A program made the translations under genes and the position numbers. From assembly GCA_964545715.1 (NCBI GenBank), contig CAZJHX010000149.1, positions 1-25,708 on the forward strand: a stretch of 25,708 nucleotides of DNA, given 5' to 3'. Shown in pieces: positions 1 through 8,986 of the stretch. Source of the stretch: CAZJHX01 sp964545715. GTDB taxonomy: Bacteria; Myxococcota_A; UBA9042; GCA-2863065. Position 1 is the first letter of the stretch; each line of letters begins with the position of its first letter. The notes under the pieces were generated by a model. That model was not told the DNA's origin. It did not search any database and worked only from the letters and a program-made list of their open reading frames with translations.

Positions 1-2
1 AC

Positions 3-1085
<1,083 letters not shown>

Positions 1086-2831
1086 TCAACGCACGTTTTC
1101 GCGCAGCGTGCGCCACAACGTATCCAGTGACAGGGGCTTCACCAGGTAAGCATCCATCCCGGCGTCCATGGCGCGCCGCTGGTCCTCCGGATAGGCATTG
1201 GCCGACACGCCGATGATCGTGATCTGCCGGTCGCCACGTCGAATTGCGCGGGTCGTCTCATAGCCGTCCAGCCCAGGCATGACGCAGTCCAGAAACACCA
1301 CGTCGTAGTCCTGCTCGGCCACCGAGTCCAGCGCCACTTTGCCGTCGTTGGCCGTATCGACGCGCCAGCCGAGCCGCGCCAGCATCTCTGCGATCACCAG
1401 GCGATTGACCTCGTTGTCATCGACGACCAGCGCGCTGCGAGTCACCGTGCGCGATCGTGGTGCGTCGGGCGGCGGCAGCTCGGTCTGGGGAGGTGTCGCC
1501 GCATCCAGCGTGACCCGAAACGTAAAGCGCGCGCCCCCATCGGGGTTGTTCTCGGCGGTCAGGTCCCCGCCCATCATGCGGGCCAGCTGGCGCGAGATCG
1601 CAAGTCCGAGCCCGCTGCCGCCAAACTGCCGTGTCGTCGTGGAGTCCGCCTGCGCAAACGCCTCAAAGATGTGTCGCAGCTTCTCCTCGGGCACGCCGAT
1701 GCCGCTGTCCTCGACCACGATCGTGAGCGCGACACGGCCGTCCGACGTGGGCCGCGTGTCGATACGCGTGTGCACACCGCCCTCCTGCGTAAACTTCAGC
1801 GCGTTGCCGATCACGTTGGTCAGGATCTGCCGCAGCCGCGCCTCATCACCCGCCACGTGGCGGCCGCCCGAGTCCGTCGTGCGCACGGTGAACGCCAGGT
1901 CCTTGTCGTTGTGCGCCGCCCGGCAAAGCTCGGCCACCTCCTCGGTGAGCAGGACCACGTCAACCGGCCCGGACCGCAGCTTTACCGCGCCGGCCTCTAC
2001 CTTGGACAGGTCCAGGATGTCGTCGATCAAGGTCAGAAGGGCCTGACCGCTGTGCTGGACCACGTCGAGATAGCCGCGCTGCTCGGTGCTCAGCTCGGTG
2101 GCCTGCATCAGGCTGGCCATCCCCAGCACGCCGTTCATCGGGGTGCGCAGCTCGTGGCTCATCATCGCCAGAAACTCGCTCTTGGCGTTGCTGGCGTACT
2201 CCGCGCGCATGCGGGCCTCTACCAGCTCCTCGGCCTGTCGAGCCAGCATGTGATGGGTGGATCGGGACCGCCAGAAGTCCGTGGCGATGGTCTGTCCCAG
2301 CACCAGCAGCGCCAGGACGTAGATCGCCAACATCGTCGCCAGAACCGGCACGGGCGGTGACGCGACCAGCGCGCCGATCAGCGGCGGCAGCAAGCCGACA
2401 GCCACGTGGGCGTAGTGCAGGCGCAGGTTGATCGCCAGTCCGGGCACGCCGCCCGCGCTCAGTCCGGCCAGCGCCAGCAGCGCCAGCAGCGTCGGCGTCG
2501 TCATCCCGTAGGTCAGCAGCGCCACGACTACAAACGCCGAGTAGAGTCCGATGCTGAGTAGCGGCGCAGCCAGCGTGATCCAGCGACGCTGGCCGTCCGA
2601 CCACAGCCGGGCGACCCCGACCACCGCCAGCAGACCCACCAGCAGCGGGACGAGTACGGGAAAGTCGTGTGCGTATCGCGTGCCGTAGCCGACCACAGCG
2701 GCCAGCAGCGGATAGGCGACCGGACCGCTGCGCGTGCGCTGGATCAGCTCGCGCTCGGCGTCTGTTACCAGCGCGCCGAGGGCCGCCTTGTCCAGCTCCG
2801 GAAAGCCTGCGGGTGGGCGCATACCAAGCAC
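1086..2831 (-). CDS. Hybrid sensor histidine kinase with six-TM input domain and C-terminal receiver
   Basis: Membrane sensor kinase of 581 aa that should autophosphorylate and pass phosphate to its own receiver domain. Residues ~36-180 form about six hydrophobic helices (MASE-like integral membrane sensor, exact family not recognised). HisKA follows with the H-box FLAMMSHELRTP (His226). The ATPase domain has its N-box around Asn339/Asn343, D-box DSGIG (375-379) and glycine loop GGSGLGL (404-410). A Pro-rich linker leads to a receiver with acidic pair Asp471/Asp472, phospho-acceptor Asp515 in FLDCVMPG and conserved Lys565. There is no Hpt domain, so a separate phosphotransfer protein or a direct output is needed; no partner regulator lies in the window. 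The GTG start at 2831 is preferred over ATG at 2822 because a promoter (TTGACC, TATGCT) places transcription start at that GTG. The gene lies 30 bp downstream of the co-oriented propeller-like gene but appears to have its own promoter. Confidence 0.95.
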   Translation of the reverse strand: MLGMRPPAGFPELDKAALGALVTDAERELIQRTRSGPVAYPLLAAVVGYGTRYAHDFPVLVPLLVGLLAVVGVARLWSDGQRRWITLAAPLLSIGLYSAFVVVALLTYGMTTPTLLALLALAGLSAGGVPGLAINLRLHYAHVAVGLLPPLIGALVASPPVPVLATMLAIYVLALLVLGQTIATDFWRSRSTHHMLARQAEELVEARMRAEYASNAKSEFLAMMSHELRTPMNGVLGMASLMQATELSTEQRGYLDVVQHSGQALLTLIDDILDLSKVEAGAVKLRSGPVDVVLLTEEVAELCRAAHNDKDLAFTVRTTDSGGRHVAGDEARLRQILTNVIGNALKFTQEGGVHTRIDTRPTSDGRVALTIVVEDSGIGVPEEKLRHIFEAFAQADSTTTRQFGGSGLGLAISRQLARMMGGDLTAENNPDGGARFTFRVTLDAATPPQTELPPPDAPRSRTVTRSALVVDDNEVNRLVIAEMLARLGWRVDTANDGKVALDSVAEQDYDVVFLDCVMPGLDGYETTRAIRRGDRQITIIGVSANAYPEDQRRAMDAGMDAYLVKPLSLDTLWRTLRENVR

Positions 2832-2865
2832 GCACCCAGCATAGTCGGCGTGTTCCTCAGGTCAA
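2832..2865 (-). promoter_or_regulatory. Predicted sigma70-type promoter of the histidine kinase, leaderless
   Basis: On the minus strand, TTGACC (2865-2860) and TATGCT (2843-2838) are separated by 16 nt, and six nt follow before the GTG at 2831. This places +1 on the start codon. The -35 overlaps the stop codon of the upstream gene. No Shine-Dalgarno sequence precedes the start, as expected for a leaderless message. Inference from sequence only. Confidence 0.55.
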
Positions 2866-3965
2866 CGAGTTGGGCTCACCGTCAGCACGGCAATCTCGGC
2901 GCCGTTCTTCACCACGACGCTCCGTCCGGCCACCAGCGACCCTTCCGTATGCGCCACGCCGTCGAACAACCTGGACGTGGACAGCGATGCGCGGCGAACA
3001 CCGCTGTGCGCATCGTGCAGCTGAACCGCCGCGTTTCTGACGACCACGACGGACGACTCACCGACGGATCCGAGGGCGTGACCCAGCCCGCCGACCCGCC
3101 GCACCGCGCCCCGGCCGCCCGTGCGCGTGTCGATGGACACCAGCGTTCCGCCGCTGCTCGAGTAGGCGTGCACCGACTTACCGTCCGGTGCAAAGGCGAT
3201 GCCGTACGCGGTTTTTGGCAGCTCCAGCGACCGTGCCTGCCCTGTTCTGAGGTCGATCAGATGGCCCAGTGCACGGGCGCGACGGCCCTTGCCCAGCACG
3301 TACTCGGCGACCAATGCCCGTCCGTTGCGTCGGTCGAAGTGCAGCGCATGGACCGGCCGCTCGGTCGACAAGCGCTTCACGACTCGCGGTTCGCCATATC
3401 GGTCGAAGGACATGACGGTCACACGGCGCCCATTGGCGGCGCGCGTCTTCACCGCCACTTCGGCCGCGAAGAAGCGATGCACACGCGGCCAGTAGCCGAT
3501 GGGTAGGATCTCTGCGGCCCGCCCGCGCTCGGACTGCGAGATCTCGATCGGGGGCCCGGCAGGCGCCGAGTTCACCTTCCACGGTGCATAGAGATAGCTG
3601 GATCGCCCGGCGCCCCGCGCCGTCAGCAGCAGGCCGGCCTGTCGATGCACAGAGTCGTAGAACAGCAGACGGGCGCCCGCGCGGCGCTCGCCGTATTGCA
3701 GATAGGCGCTTATCGGCGTGCGCAGCAGAAACTGGCGTGAATCGGCCAGCCGAAGCAGGTGAGTCGTGAGCTCCCCACGTCGCATGCCGCCCGCTACCGC
3801 GACGCTCTGGCCCCGATTCAGCAGCAGTGGCCGCTCCAGCGTGGTCAGGCCGGTCCGCCTGGCGGCCTGGTCCAGGTTGATGCGCGTCTGCACATGCAGC
3901 GTCTCTGCGGACGCACCGATAGCACCACCCAGCATTGTGGCGATTACGAAAGCTCGTACGAGCAA
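2862..3965 (-). CDS. Secreted/periplasmic hypothetical protein, probable beta-propeller
   Basis: A 367-aa protein read from the TTG at 3965. That start is chosen because AGGAGG lies 5 nt upstream and the next residues form a clean signal peptide (LVRAFVIATMLGGAIGASA, cleavage after ASA near residue 20); the frame remains open upstream to 4163 but that part has no signal and overlaps the divergent gene. The mature part is rich in short beta-strands. One segment (GIAFAPDGKSVHAYSS followed by LVSIDTRTG) resembles a WD40/YVTN-type propeller blade, and strands of the form VHALHFDRRNGRALVAEY recur. There is no recognisable catalytic motif. It lies between the kinase (downstream, same strand) and the divergent transglutaminase operon 79 bp away. 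A ligand-binding or envelope scaffold role is possible, but function is unknown. Confidence 0.75.
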   Translation of the reverse strand: MLVRAFVIATMLGGAIGASAETLHVQTRINLDQAARRTGLTTLERPLLLNRGQSVAVAGGMRRGELTTHLLRLADSRQFLLRTPISAYLQYGERRAGARLLFYDSVHRQAGLLLTARGAGRSSYLYAPWKVNSAPAGPPIEISQSERGRAAEILPIGYWPRVHRFFAAEVAVKTRAANGRRVTVMSFDRYGEPRVVKRLSTERPVHALHFDRRNGRALVAEYVLGKGRRARALGHLIDLRTGQARSLELPKTAYGIAFAPDGKSVHAYSSSGGTLVSIDTRTGGRGAVRRVGGLGHALGSVGESSVVVVRNAAVQLHDAHSGVRRASLSTSRLFDGVAHTEGSLVAGRSVVVKNGAEIAVLTVSPTR

Positions 3966-3970
3966 GGTCT

Positions 3971-3976
3971 CCTCCT
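3971..3976 (-). promoter_or_regulatory. Strong Shine-Dalgarno AGGAGG deciding a TTG start
   Basis: AGGAGG on the minus strand lies 5 nt before TTG at 3965. It fixes a TTG start for the propeller-like gene and rules out the 66-residue upstream extension. Confidence 0.8.
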
Positions 3977-4031
3977 TTAGAGGGCACCCGGTACAGACGG
4001 GCGGATAACCGCGGATATTTAATTCGCGTGA

Positions 4032-4037
4032 TACTCT
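4032..4037 (+). promoter_or_regulatory. Candidate -10 box (TACTCT) for a leaderless GTG start
   Basis: TACTCT lies 7 nt before the GTG at 4045. There is no Shine-Dalgarno and no good -35 hexamer. It is supported mainly by the same TAnnnT arrangement at six other starts in the window. Confidence 0.4.
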
Positions 4038-4044
4038 TCGCGCA

Positions 4045-6024
4045 GTGCTGAACCGCTGGGCCACCGTGACCGTGCTTGCGTGTATGGCGACGCTGGCCGG
4101 CTGCGTCGCCCGGCCGTGGGCCCTGCCTGCTGCGGCGACAGACCGCTCCGTACAGGATCTCAAGAAGACCTATCCCGACACCGGCGCCGTGACCTTCGCC
4201 GACGAAGCCACGGTGGCGTTCTCTGCCCCGGGCGGCGAGCCGGTCGTCGACGTGACCCGTCACCTGAAGGGGCGCGTGCTCGCGGATGACGGCCGCGACC
4301 GGCTGATCCTGAGCGTCCACTACCGCCGCGGCTTCTCTACCGTAACCGCGCTGCGCGCCCGCTATGTGCGACCCGGCGGCGTGGAGCGCGTCTTTACGCT
4401 GGACGACGCGGTCGACGGCCCCGCGTTTCCGTCCTGGATGCTGTACTCGGACTCCCGGGTGAAGTTCCTGGATCTCACCGACGCGCCCAATGGCAGCTTC
4501 ATCGAGATCCAATACACGATTCGCCACGAGGACCCCAAGCTGTTCCAGTTCGGTCACAGCTTTGGCGCATCCTGGCCGGTGGAGCGCGCCGCCCTGATCG
4601 TGACCCACCCAAAGGGCTGGGAGATCGATCACGAGGCCCGCCGCCTGGGGGCCACTATCGACTTCCAGCCTCGCGATGCGGCCCACGCCGAAACCGCCCG
4701 CTGGGTCTGGGAGAAGCGCGATCTGCAGGCGATTCACCCCGAGACCCACGGCCCGCCGCTCTTTATGGCCGTGGCCAGCGTCGCGGTACGCCTGCGCTCC
4801 TGGCAGGGGCGCAACGGCCCCGACACCGGCTTCGGCTCCGACCGCGACCTCTCCAAATGGCTGCATGGACTGACCGAGCAGAAGAAGCCGGCGGAGGCTC
4901 TGAAGACGCTGGTCGAGGAGGTCGTCGAGGGCGTGGATGACCCGCGCGATCGAGCCGCGGCCCTGTACGCCTGGGTTCGCGATCAGGTCAGCTACTGCGC
5001 GGTCATCGTCGGCTTCGGCGCCTGGCGTCCGCACGAGCCCGACGAGGTCGAGCAGCTGCGCTATGGCGACTGCAAGGACAAGGCAAACCTGCTGCGGCGC
5101 ATGCTGGCGCTGGCCGGGATCGACAGCCGGTTGGCGGCCATCTACTCGCACAAGGGCTTTCCACGCCGATTCGGGCTTCCGACCGTGACGGGCAACTTCA
5201 ATCACATGATCCTGATCGTGGACCTGCCGGGGGGCCCCGTCCCGGTCGACCCGACGTCGCGTACCGCCGCCTTCGGTGAGCTGCCATACAACGATCAGGG
5301 CACCGCGCTGTTACCGATCTCGGCCAAAGGCGACGCCGTGCAGCAGACGCCGGTGGCGCCCGCCGAGACCAACCGTCAGGTCAGCCGGTTCGAGTTGACC
5401 GTCGGTGAGGACGGCAACGCCAAGGGCCGCTTCGCGCTCAGCGCCACCGGCGAGCTGGGAGGGCGCCTGCGCGAGAGGTTGCTGGACTCGGGCGGTCACA
5501 ACGCGGCCGCCACCGTGACCCGCTGGCTGAACGTGCGCCGTGCGGAGGCTGTGGACGTGACTGCCACGGGAGCGTCGCCGCCGGCGATGCCGGGCCCGGT
5601 CGAGGTCGAGGGTGCGCTGATCGCCCGAGAGGTCATTCCAGCGGAGGGCGCGATTCGCACGCTACGCCTCCATGACATCGTCGCGCGCTGGGCGCCACTC
5701 CTTCCGGCCAGGGCGCGGCGCAACACACCCGTCGTGCTCGGCTTTTGCCGCAGCTACGAGCAGACGCTGCGTCTCACGTTGCCCCCCGGGCTGGTTGTGG
5801 ACTCGCTGCCTGAGCCAGTGCACGTCAACGCGGGGCCCATCTCCTACTCCCTGGCGTGGCGTCGCGACAACGGGGCGATCGTCGCCGACCGCAAGCTCGC
5901 GCTGACCAGCCCGCTGGTGCCACCCGCCGATTATGTGGCGCTGAAGGGTGCGCTGGACACGTTGCTGGCCGCCGAGAGCCGCCCGGTCCTGATGCACGTC
6001 GGCGCGCAGCCTTCCGCCCCATGA
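4045..6024 (+). CDS. DUF3857 / transglutaminase-like lipoprotein, catalytic triad intact
   Basis: A 659-aa lipoprotein with signal and lipobox LAGC (Cys20). The N-terminal half (~45-270) is the beta-rich DUF3857-type domain. The middle (~285-410) is a transglutaminase-like papain-fold domain with Cys343 in YGDCKDKANLL, His387 in FNHMILIV and Asp402 in VDPTSR, so the Cys-His-Asp triad is complete. The ~250 residues after that are beta-rich and unassigned. Members of this superfamily act as transamidases or peptidases; the substrate here is unknown, probably an envelope protein or peptidoglycan peptide. It is the first gene of a plus-strand cluster and overlaps the next gene by 4 nt (ATGA), indicating translational coupling. 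GTG start; the lipobox position supports it. The family call is strong, the specific reaction is not known. Confidence 0.9.
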   Translation: MLNRWATVTVLACMATLAGCVARPWALPAAATDRSVQDLKKTYPDTGAVTFADEATVAFSAPGGEPVVDVTRHLKGRVLADDGRDRLILSVHYRRGFSTVTALRARYVRPGGVERVFTLDDAVDGPAFPSWMLYSDSRVKFLDLTDAPNGSFIEIQYTIRHEDPKLFQFGHSFGASWPVERAALIVTHPKGWEIDHEARRLGATIDFQPRDAAHAETARWVWEKRDLQAIHPETHGPPLFMAVASVAVRLRSWQGRNGPDTGFGSDRDLSKWLHGLTEQKKPAEALKTLVEEVVEGVDDPRDRAAALYAWVRDQVSYCAVIVGFGAWRPHEPDEVEQLRYGDCKDKANLLRRMLALAGIDSRLAAIYSHKGFPRRFGLPTVTGNFNHMILIVDLPGGPVPVDPTSRTAAFGELPYNDQGTALLPISAKGDAVQQTPVAPAETNRQVSRFELTVGEDGNAKGRFALSATGELGGRLRERLLDSGGHNAAATVTRWLNVRRAEAVDVTATGASPPAMPGPVEVEGALIAREVIPAEGAIRTLRLHDIVARWAPLLPARARRNTPVVLGFCRSYEQTLRLTLPPGLVVDSLPEPVHVNAGPISYSLAWRRDNGAIVADRKLALTSPLVPPADYVALKGALDTLLAAESRPVLMHVGAQPSAP

Positions 6025-7997
6025 TGCGCGTTTGTCTATCGGTCGGCCTGCTGATGCTCCTGAACGGCTGCGGGCTCTTCAGCACCGCCGCCCCCGCGCC
6101 CACGGTCGATTTCCTGGACGCCGCGAGCCTGAAGGCGCCGGCTGCGGCCGAGTATCCCGGCGCCGAGGCCGTCGTCCTGGAGCGACGCGACACCGCTGAG
6201 TTCAACCTGGACGCCGGCGGGCCGAGCTACAAGCTGACCCGGCGTGAGGTGGTCGCTATCCTCGCGGAGGGCGGTCTCGAGCATGCGGAGGTGCGCATCC
6301 CGTATGACCCCCGCCGTGGCCTGATGCTGCGCGCGCGCACGATTCTTCCGGACGGCACGATCCACGAGGTGGCGCCCGAGCGCATTATTGAGGACGAGAT
6401 CCGGTCCGCTGCCGTGGACGCCAACGTGGGGTTCAAGCTGTTCCGCTTTCCGCGCGCCCGCGTCGGCGCCGTGCTGGAGTACGCCTATGTGCACGCCGGT
6501 AAGAACTTCGAGCCCGAGCTGACGCGCACGATCGCGTCCTCGCTGCCGGTACGGCGCTATTCGCTGGAGCTGTCCGGCGACAGCGCCTACCGATACGCGA
6601 TCAAGGGCTACAACATCGACCAGCCCTTCAAGGAGCTGCGCGGCCCCTGGTGGACGATCACGCTGCGCCTGAAGGACGTGGCCGCCGCCGGGGACGAGGA
6701 GCTCGGGCCGCACGCCTCCAACCACCAGCCGTGGTGGGTCTTTCGGGTCAAGCAGGTAGAGCTGGCCGGCGAGGTCTTCGACGTGCGGCGCGACTGGGGC
6801 GATGTCACCACCGGCGTCTCCCGGCGCGTCTACGGCGGCGACTCGGACCTCTTCGATGACGCCGTGATCAAGGTGCCGCTGGAGGGGTGCGTTGACGCCT
6901 CCTGCCGGATTCAGCGCGCCGTCAACTGGGCCCGTGACGTGGTCGCCTTCAAGGGCTTCGACCAGCTGAGCGATGTGCGGGCCATGGACAAGGTGATCGA
7001 GTCAGGCGCCGCCTCTGCGCACGAGAAGGCGATGCTGCTGTGGAAAGGGCTGGAGACCAGCGGTGTGGAGGCCCGTCTGGCGCTGATCACCCGCCCCGCC
7101 ACGCGGCGCTTCGACGCCCGCTTCCCGAGCACACTCTGGTTCAATCACGCCATCGTCATGGTGCCGTCGCAGGCGGGCCTGCCCGGCCCTGTGTGGCTTG
7201 ACCCGTCGTGTGAGCACTGCCGCGTCGGGCAGCTTCCTGCGTGGAGTCACGGCAGCAAGGCGCTCGTACTCACCTCGGCCTGGGGCAACGGCCAACGCGA
7301 GTACCAGGCGGAGTTTATCGACACCACCGCTGCGCCGCTGCCGCCCTCGGGGGTGCAGACCACCTATCTGGCGCAGATCACCGATGAGGGGGCCATCGAG
7401 ATCCTCAGCTCGGTCGAGGAGTCCGGCTCGTTTGCGACCGCGGCGCTGCTTCGTGAGCGCACCTGGCGAGCGCGTCAGTCCCTGACCGCCGCCGAGCGCT
7501 TTGTCAGCAAGCGCTCGGCTTCGGGGCGCTTGCTGGAGCACAGTCACACCCGGTGTGCGCGCACCGTCGGGATCTGCAAGCGCCAGCTTCGGTTCACGCT
7601 GCCGGCCCCGACCGCCGGTCCCAAGGGCGAGCTGGTCATGCCGCTGCACATGCTGCAGTCCGGCTGGGACGACGCCTTTGACACGCACGACCGCGCGCTG
7701 GCGGTGGTGCTGGGCATGCCGTGGGTCACGTCTGAGACTGTGCAGGTCACGGTACCCAAAGGTTACACGCTGGCCCATGGCCCGACGCCCGTAAGCGTGT
7801 CCAGCGGGGCATTCTCAACCAGTCTCACGTGGGACGAGACTCCGGAGAATGTAACGGTGCGCCGCACGATCACCGTCCAGCCCGGAAGCTGGTCCGCCGC
7901 AGGTTATGGCGAGCATCGCGCCGCGGTCCGCGCGTTCGCCCGCCTCCGCCGTGGCGCGCTGGTCTTTCGCCCGGCACAACCGGAGGCCGCGCCATGA
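6021..7997 (+). CDS. DUF3857 / transglutaminase-like lipoprotein, catalytic Cys replaced (pseudoenzyme)
   Basis: A 658-aa lipoprotein, one residue different in length from its upstream neighbour and with the same architecture: signal with lipobox LNGC (Cys17), DUF3857-like N-terminal half, transglutaminase-like core, beta-rich C-terminus. The core aligns readily: KAMLLWKGLETSGVEARLA matches KANLLRRMLALAGIDSRLA of the neighbour. The catalytic segment GDCKDKA of the neighbour reads ASAHEKA here, so Cys becomes Ala333. His376 (FNHAIVMV) and Asp394 (LDPS) remain. Extra Cys residues follow (CEHC, 397-400, and others) and could form disulfides. Start ATG at 6021 overlaps the previous stop by ATGA; the upstream extension of the frame lies inside the neighbour. 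Its 3' end overlaps the barrel gene by 4 nt. I infer a non-catalytic partner or substrate-binding subunit arising from tandem duplication. Confidence 0.88.
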   Translation: MMRVCLSVGLLMLLNGCGLFSTAAPAPTVDFLDAASLKAPAAAEYPGAEAVVLERRDTAEFNLDAGGPSYKLTRREVVAILAEGGLEHAEVRIPYDPRRGLMLRARTILPDGTIHEVAPERIIEDEIRSAAVDANVGFKLFRFPRARVGAVLEYAYVHAGKNFEPELTRTIASSLPVRRYSLELSGDSAYRYAIKGYNIDQPFKELRGPWWTITLRLKDVAAAGDEELGPHASNHQPWWVFRVKQVELAGEVFDVRRDWGDVTTGVSRRVYGGDSDLFDDAVIKVPLEGCVDASCRIQRAVNWARDVVAFKGFDQLSDVRAMDKVIESGAASAHEKAMLLWKGLETSGVEARLALITRPATRRFDARFPSTLWFNHAIVMVPSQAGLPGPVWLDPSCEHCRVGQLPAWSHGSKALVLTSAWGNGQREYQAEFIDTTAAPLPPSGVQTTYLAQITDEGAIEILSSVEESGSFATAALLRERTWRARQSLTAAERFVSKRSASGRLLEHSHTRCARTVGICKRQLRFTLPAPTAGPKGELVMPLHMLQSGWDDAFDTHDRALAVVLGMPWVTSETVQVTVPKGYTLAHGPTPVSVSSGAFSTSLTWDETPENVTVRRTITVQPGSWSAAGYGEHRAAVRAFARLRRGALVFRPAQPEAAP

Positions 7998-8965
7998 TTC
8001 GAGCGGTCACAGCGCTGCTTCTGCTGCTGTCGCTCAACGCGCGCGCCGGCGATCGGGTGGCCGTGCTGGCGTTGATCGAGGGTGGTTCGCAGCCGGTCAA
8101 CCAATGGGCCGATGCCGTGCGCGCCGCTCTGCCCGGCCTGTCGCTGTCCGTCGCAGACTCGGCTGCGCTGCGGTCCCTGACCCGGCTGGACGAGCACGCG
8201 GCCGCCGTGGTCCGCAGCCATGGCGTGCGCCGCCTGATCTGCATCGATCTGCAGCGCCAGGGCAAGAAGGAGACGAGCATCCGAATCGCAGAGCGGCATC
8301 CGCAGACCTTCGAGATCCTGGCTGAGCGCACCACGCCACCGTTCACTGACTGGACGTCGCCGGGTCTGGGGCAGCAGGCCGTGTCGGCCACGCTGGACGT
8401 TCTCGAGCGCAGCTGGACAGCCGAATCACCCGACGTGACCGGCTCTCGCAAGTTTCCGACGCAGACGGTCTCCTCGTCCAAGCGCACCCGGCGCCCCCGA
8501 AATCCCTCGGACTTGTGGTGGGGCGTGGGCGGTGGCTTCAGCGCGGGCTTCCCGATCGGCAACGCCGAGGGCAACGGCCTGGGCTTCGACCTTCGCGCCG
8601 CGCTCGAGGTGGCGCGCGTGCGGTTTGATTTCGACATCATCGCGCAGTTCTCCTCGTTCGAGTGGACCGCCGCCGAGCTCTCCGTGCACTACTTTTACGG
8701 GCGCGGGGCCACGTCCACCTACGCGGGAATCGGGCTGGGCTACTCGAAGATGGCCGGTGAGGTCCAAAAGTTCATCGGGGAGCAGGAGACCACGCGCAGC
8801 AATGCGTCCGGCGTCGGACTGAGCGCCATCGCGGGCATCTCGATGCTGCGTGAGAGCGACCATCGGCTTCTGTTGGAGGCCCGCATTCACCTGCCGACCT
8901 ACGGCGACACCACCGTCGCCGACTTCGGGCCCGTCATCGCCCTGCAGCTGCTGTACCTGTACTGA
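7994..8965 (+). CDS. Predicted outer-membrane beta-barrel protein with N-terminal periplasmic domain
   Basis: A 323-aa protein starting at ATG 7994, coupled by ATGA to the preceding pseudo-transglutaminase. The signal peptide MIRAVTALLLLLSLNARA is followed by a ~130-residue alpha/beta domain (GDRVAVLALIEGG..., VRRLICIDLQRQGK...) that looks like the nucleotide-free TolB/CsgG-type N-terminal fold, although this is only an impression. After a basic linker (KRTRRPRNP), the C-terminal ~160 residues alternate hydrophobic and polar residues with aromatic girdles (LWWGVGGGFSAGF, VHYFYGRG, YAGIGLGYSK) and end in LQLLYLY, an aromatic C-terminus typical of BAM-inserted barrels. Such a barrel could anchor or export for the two coupled lipoproteins. 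The exact barrel family is not recognised. Confidence 0.72.
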   Translation: MIRAVTALLLLLSLNARAGDRVAVLALIEGGSQPVNQWADAVRAALPGLSLSVADSAALRSLTRLDEHAAAVVRSHGVRRLICIDLQRQGKKETSIRIAERHPQTFEILAERTTPPFTDWTSPGLGQQAVSATLDVLERSWTAESPDVTGSRKFPTQTVSSSKRTRRPRNPSDLWWGVGGGFSAGFPIGNAEGNGLGFDLRAALEVARVRFDFDIIAQFSSFEWTAAELSVHYFYGRGATSTYAGIGLGYSKMAGEVQKFIGEQETTRSNASGVGLSAIAGISMLRESDHRLLLEARIHLPTYGDTTVADFGPVIALQLLYLY

Positions 8966-8974
8966 TCGCGCTGC

Positions 8975-8980
8975 TATCGT
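8975..8980 (+). promoter_or_regulatory. Candidate internal -10 box (TATCGT), leaderless
   Basis: TATCGT lies six nt before ATG 8987 in the 21-bp gap after the barrel gene. No Shine-Dalgarno is present and the -35 match is poor (TGTACC at 8952-8957, 17-nt spacing). It would let the last two genes of the cluster be transcribed independently. Confidence 0.35.
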
Positions 8981-8986
8981 CCCCTG

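Noticed and set aside
3966..4163. N-terminal extension of the propeller-like protein
   Set aside because: The region has no signal peptide and overlaps the divergent gene's start. AGGAGG plus a signal peptide at TTG 3965 gives a better start.
3178..5205. 675-codon minus-strand open frame
   Set aside because: It runs antisense through both the propeller-like gene and the transglutaminase gene. Its translation is low-complexity Arg/Ala/Gly-rich with no domain, typical of a GC-rich shadow frame.
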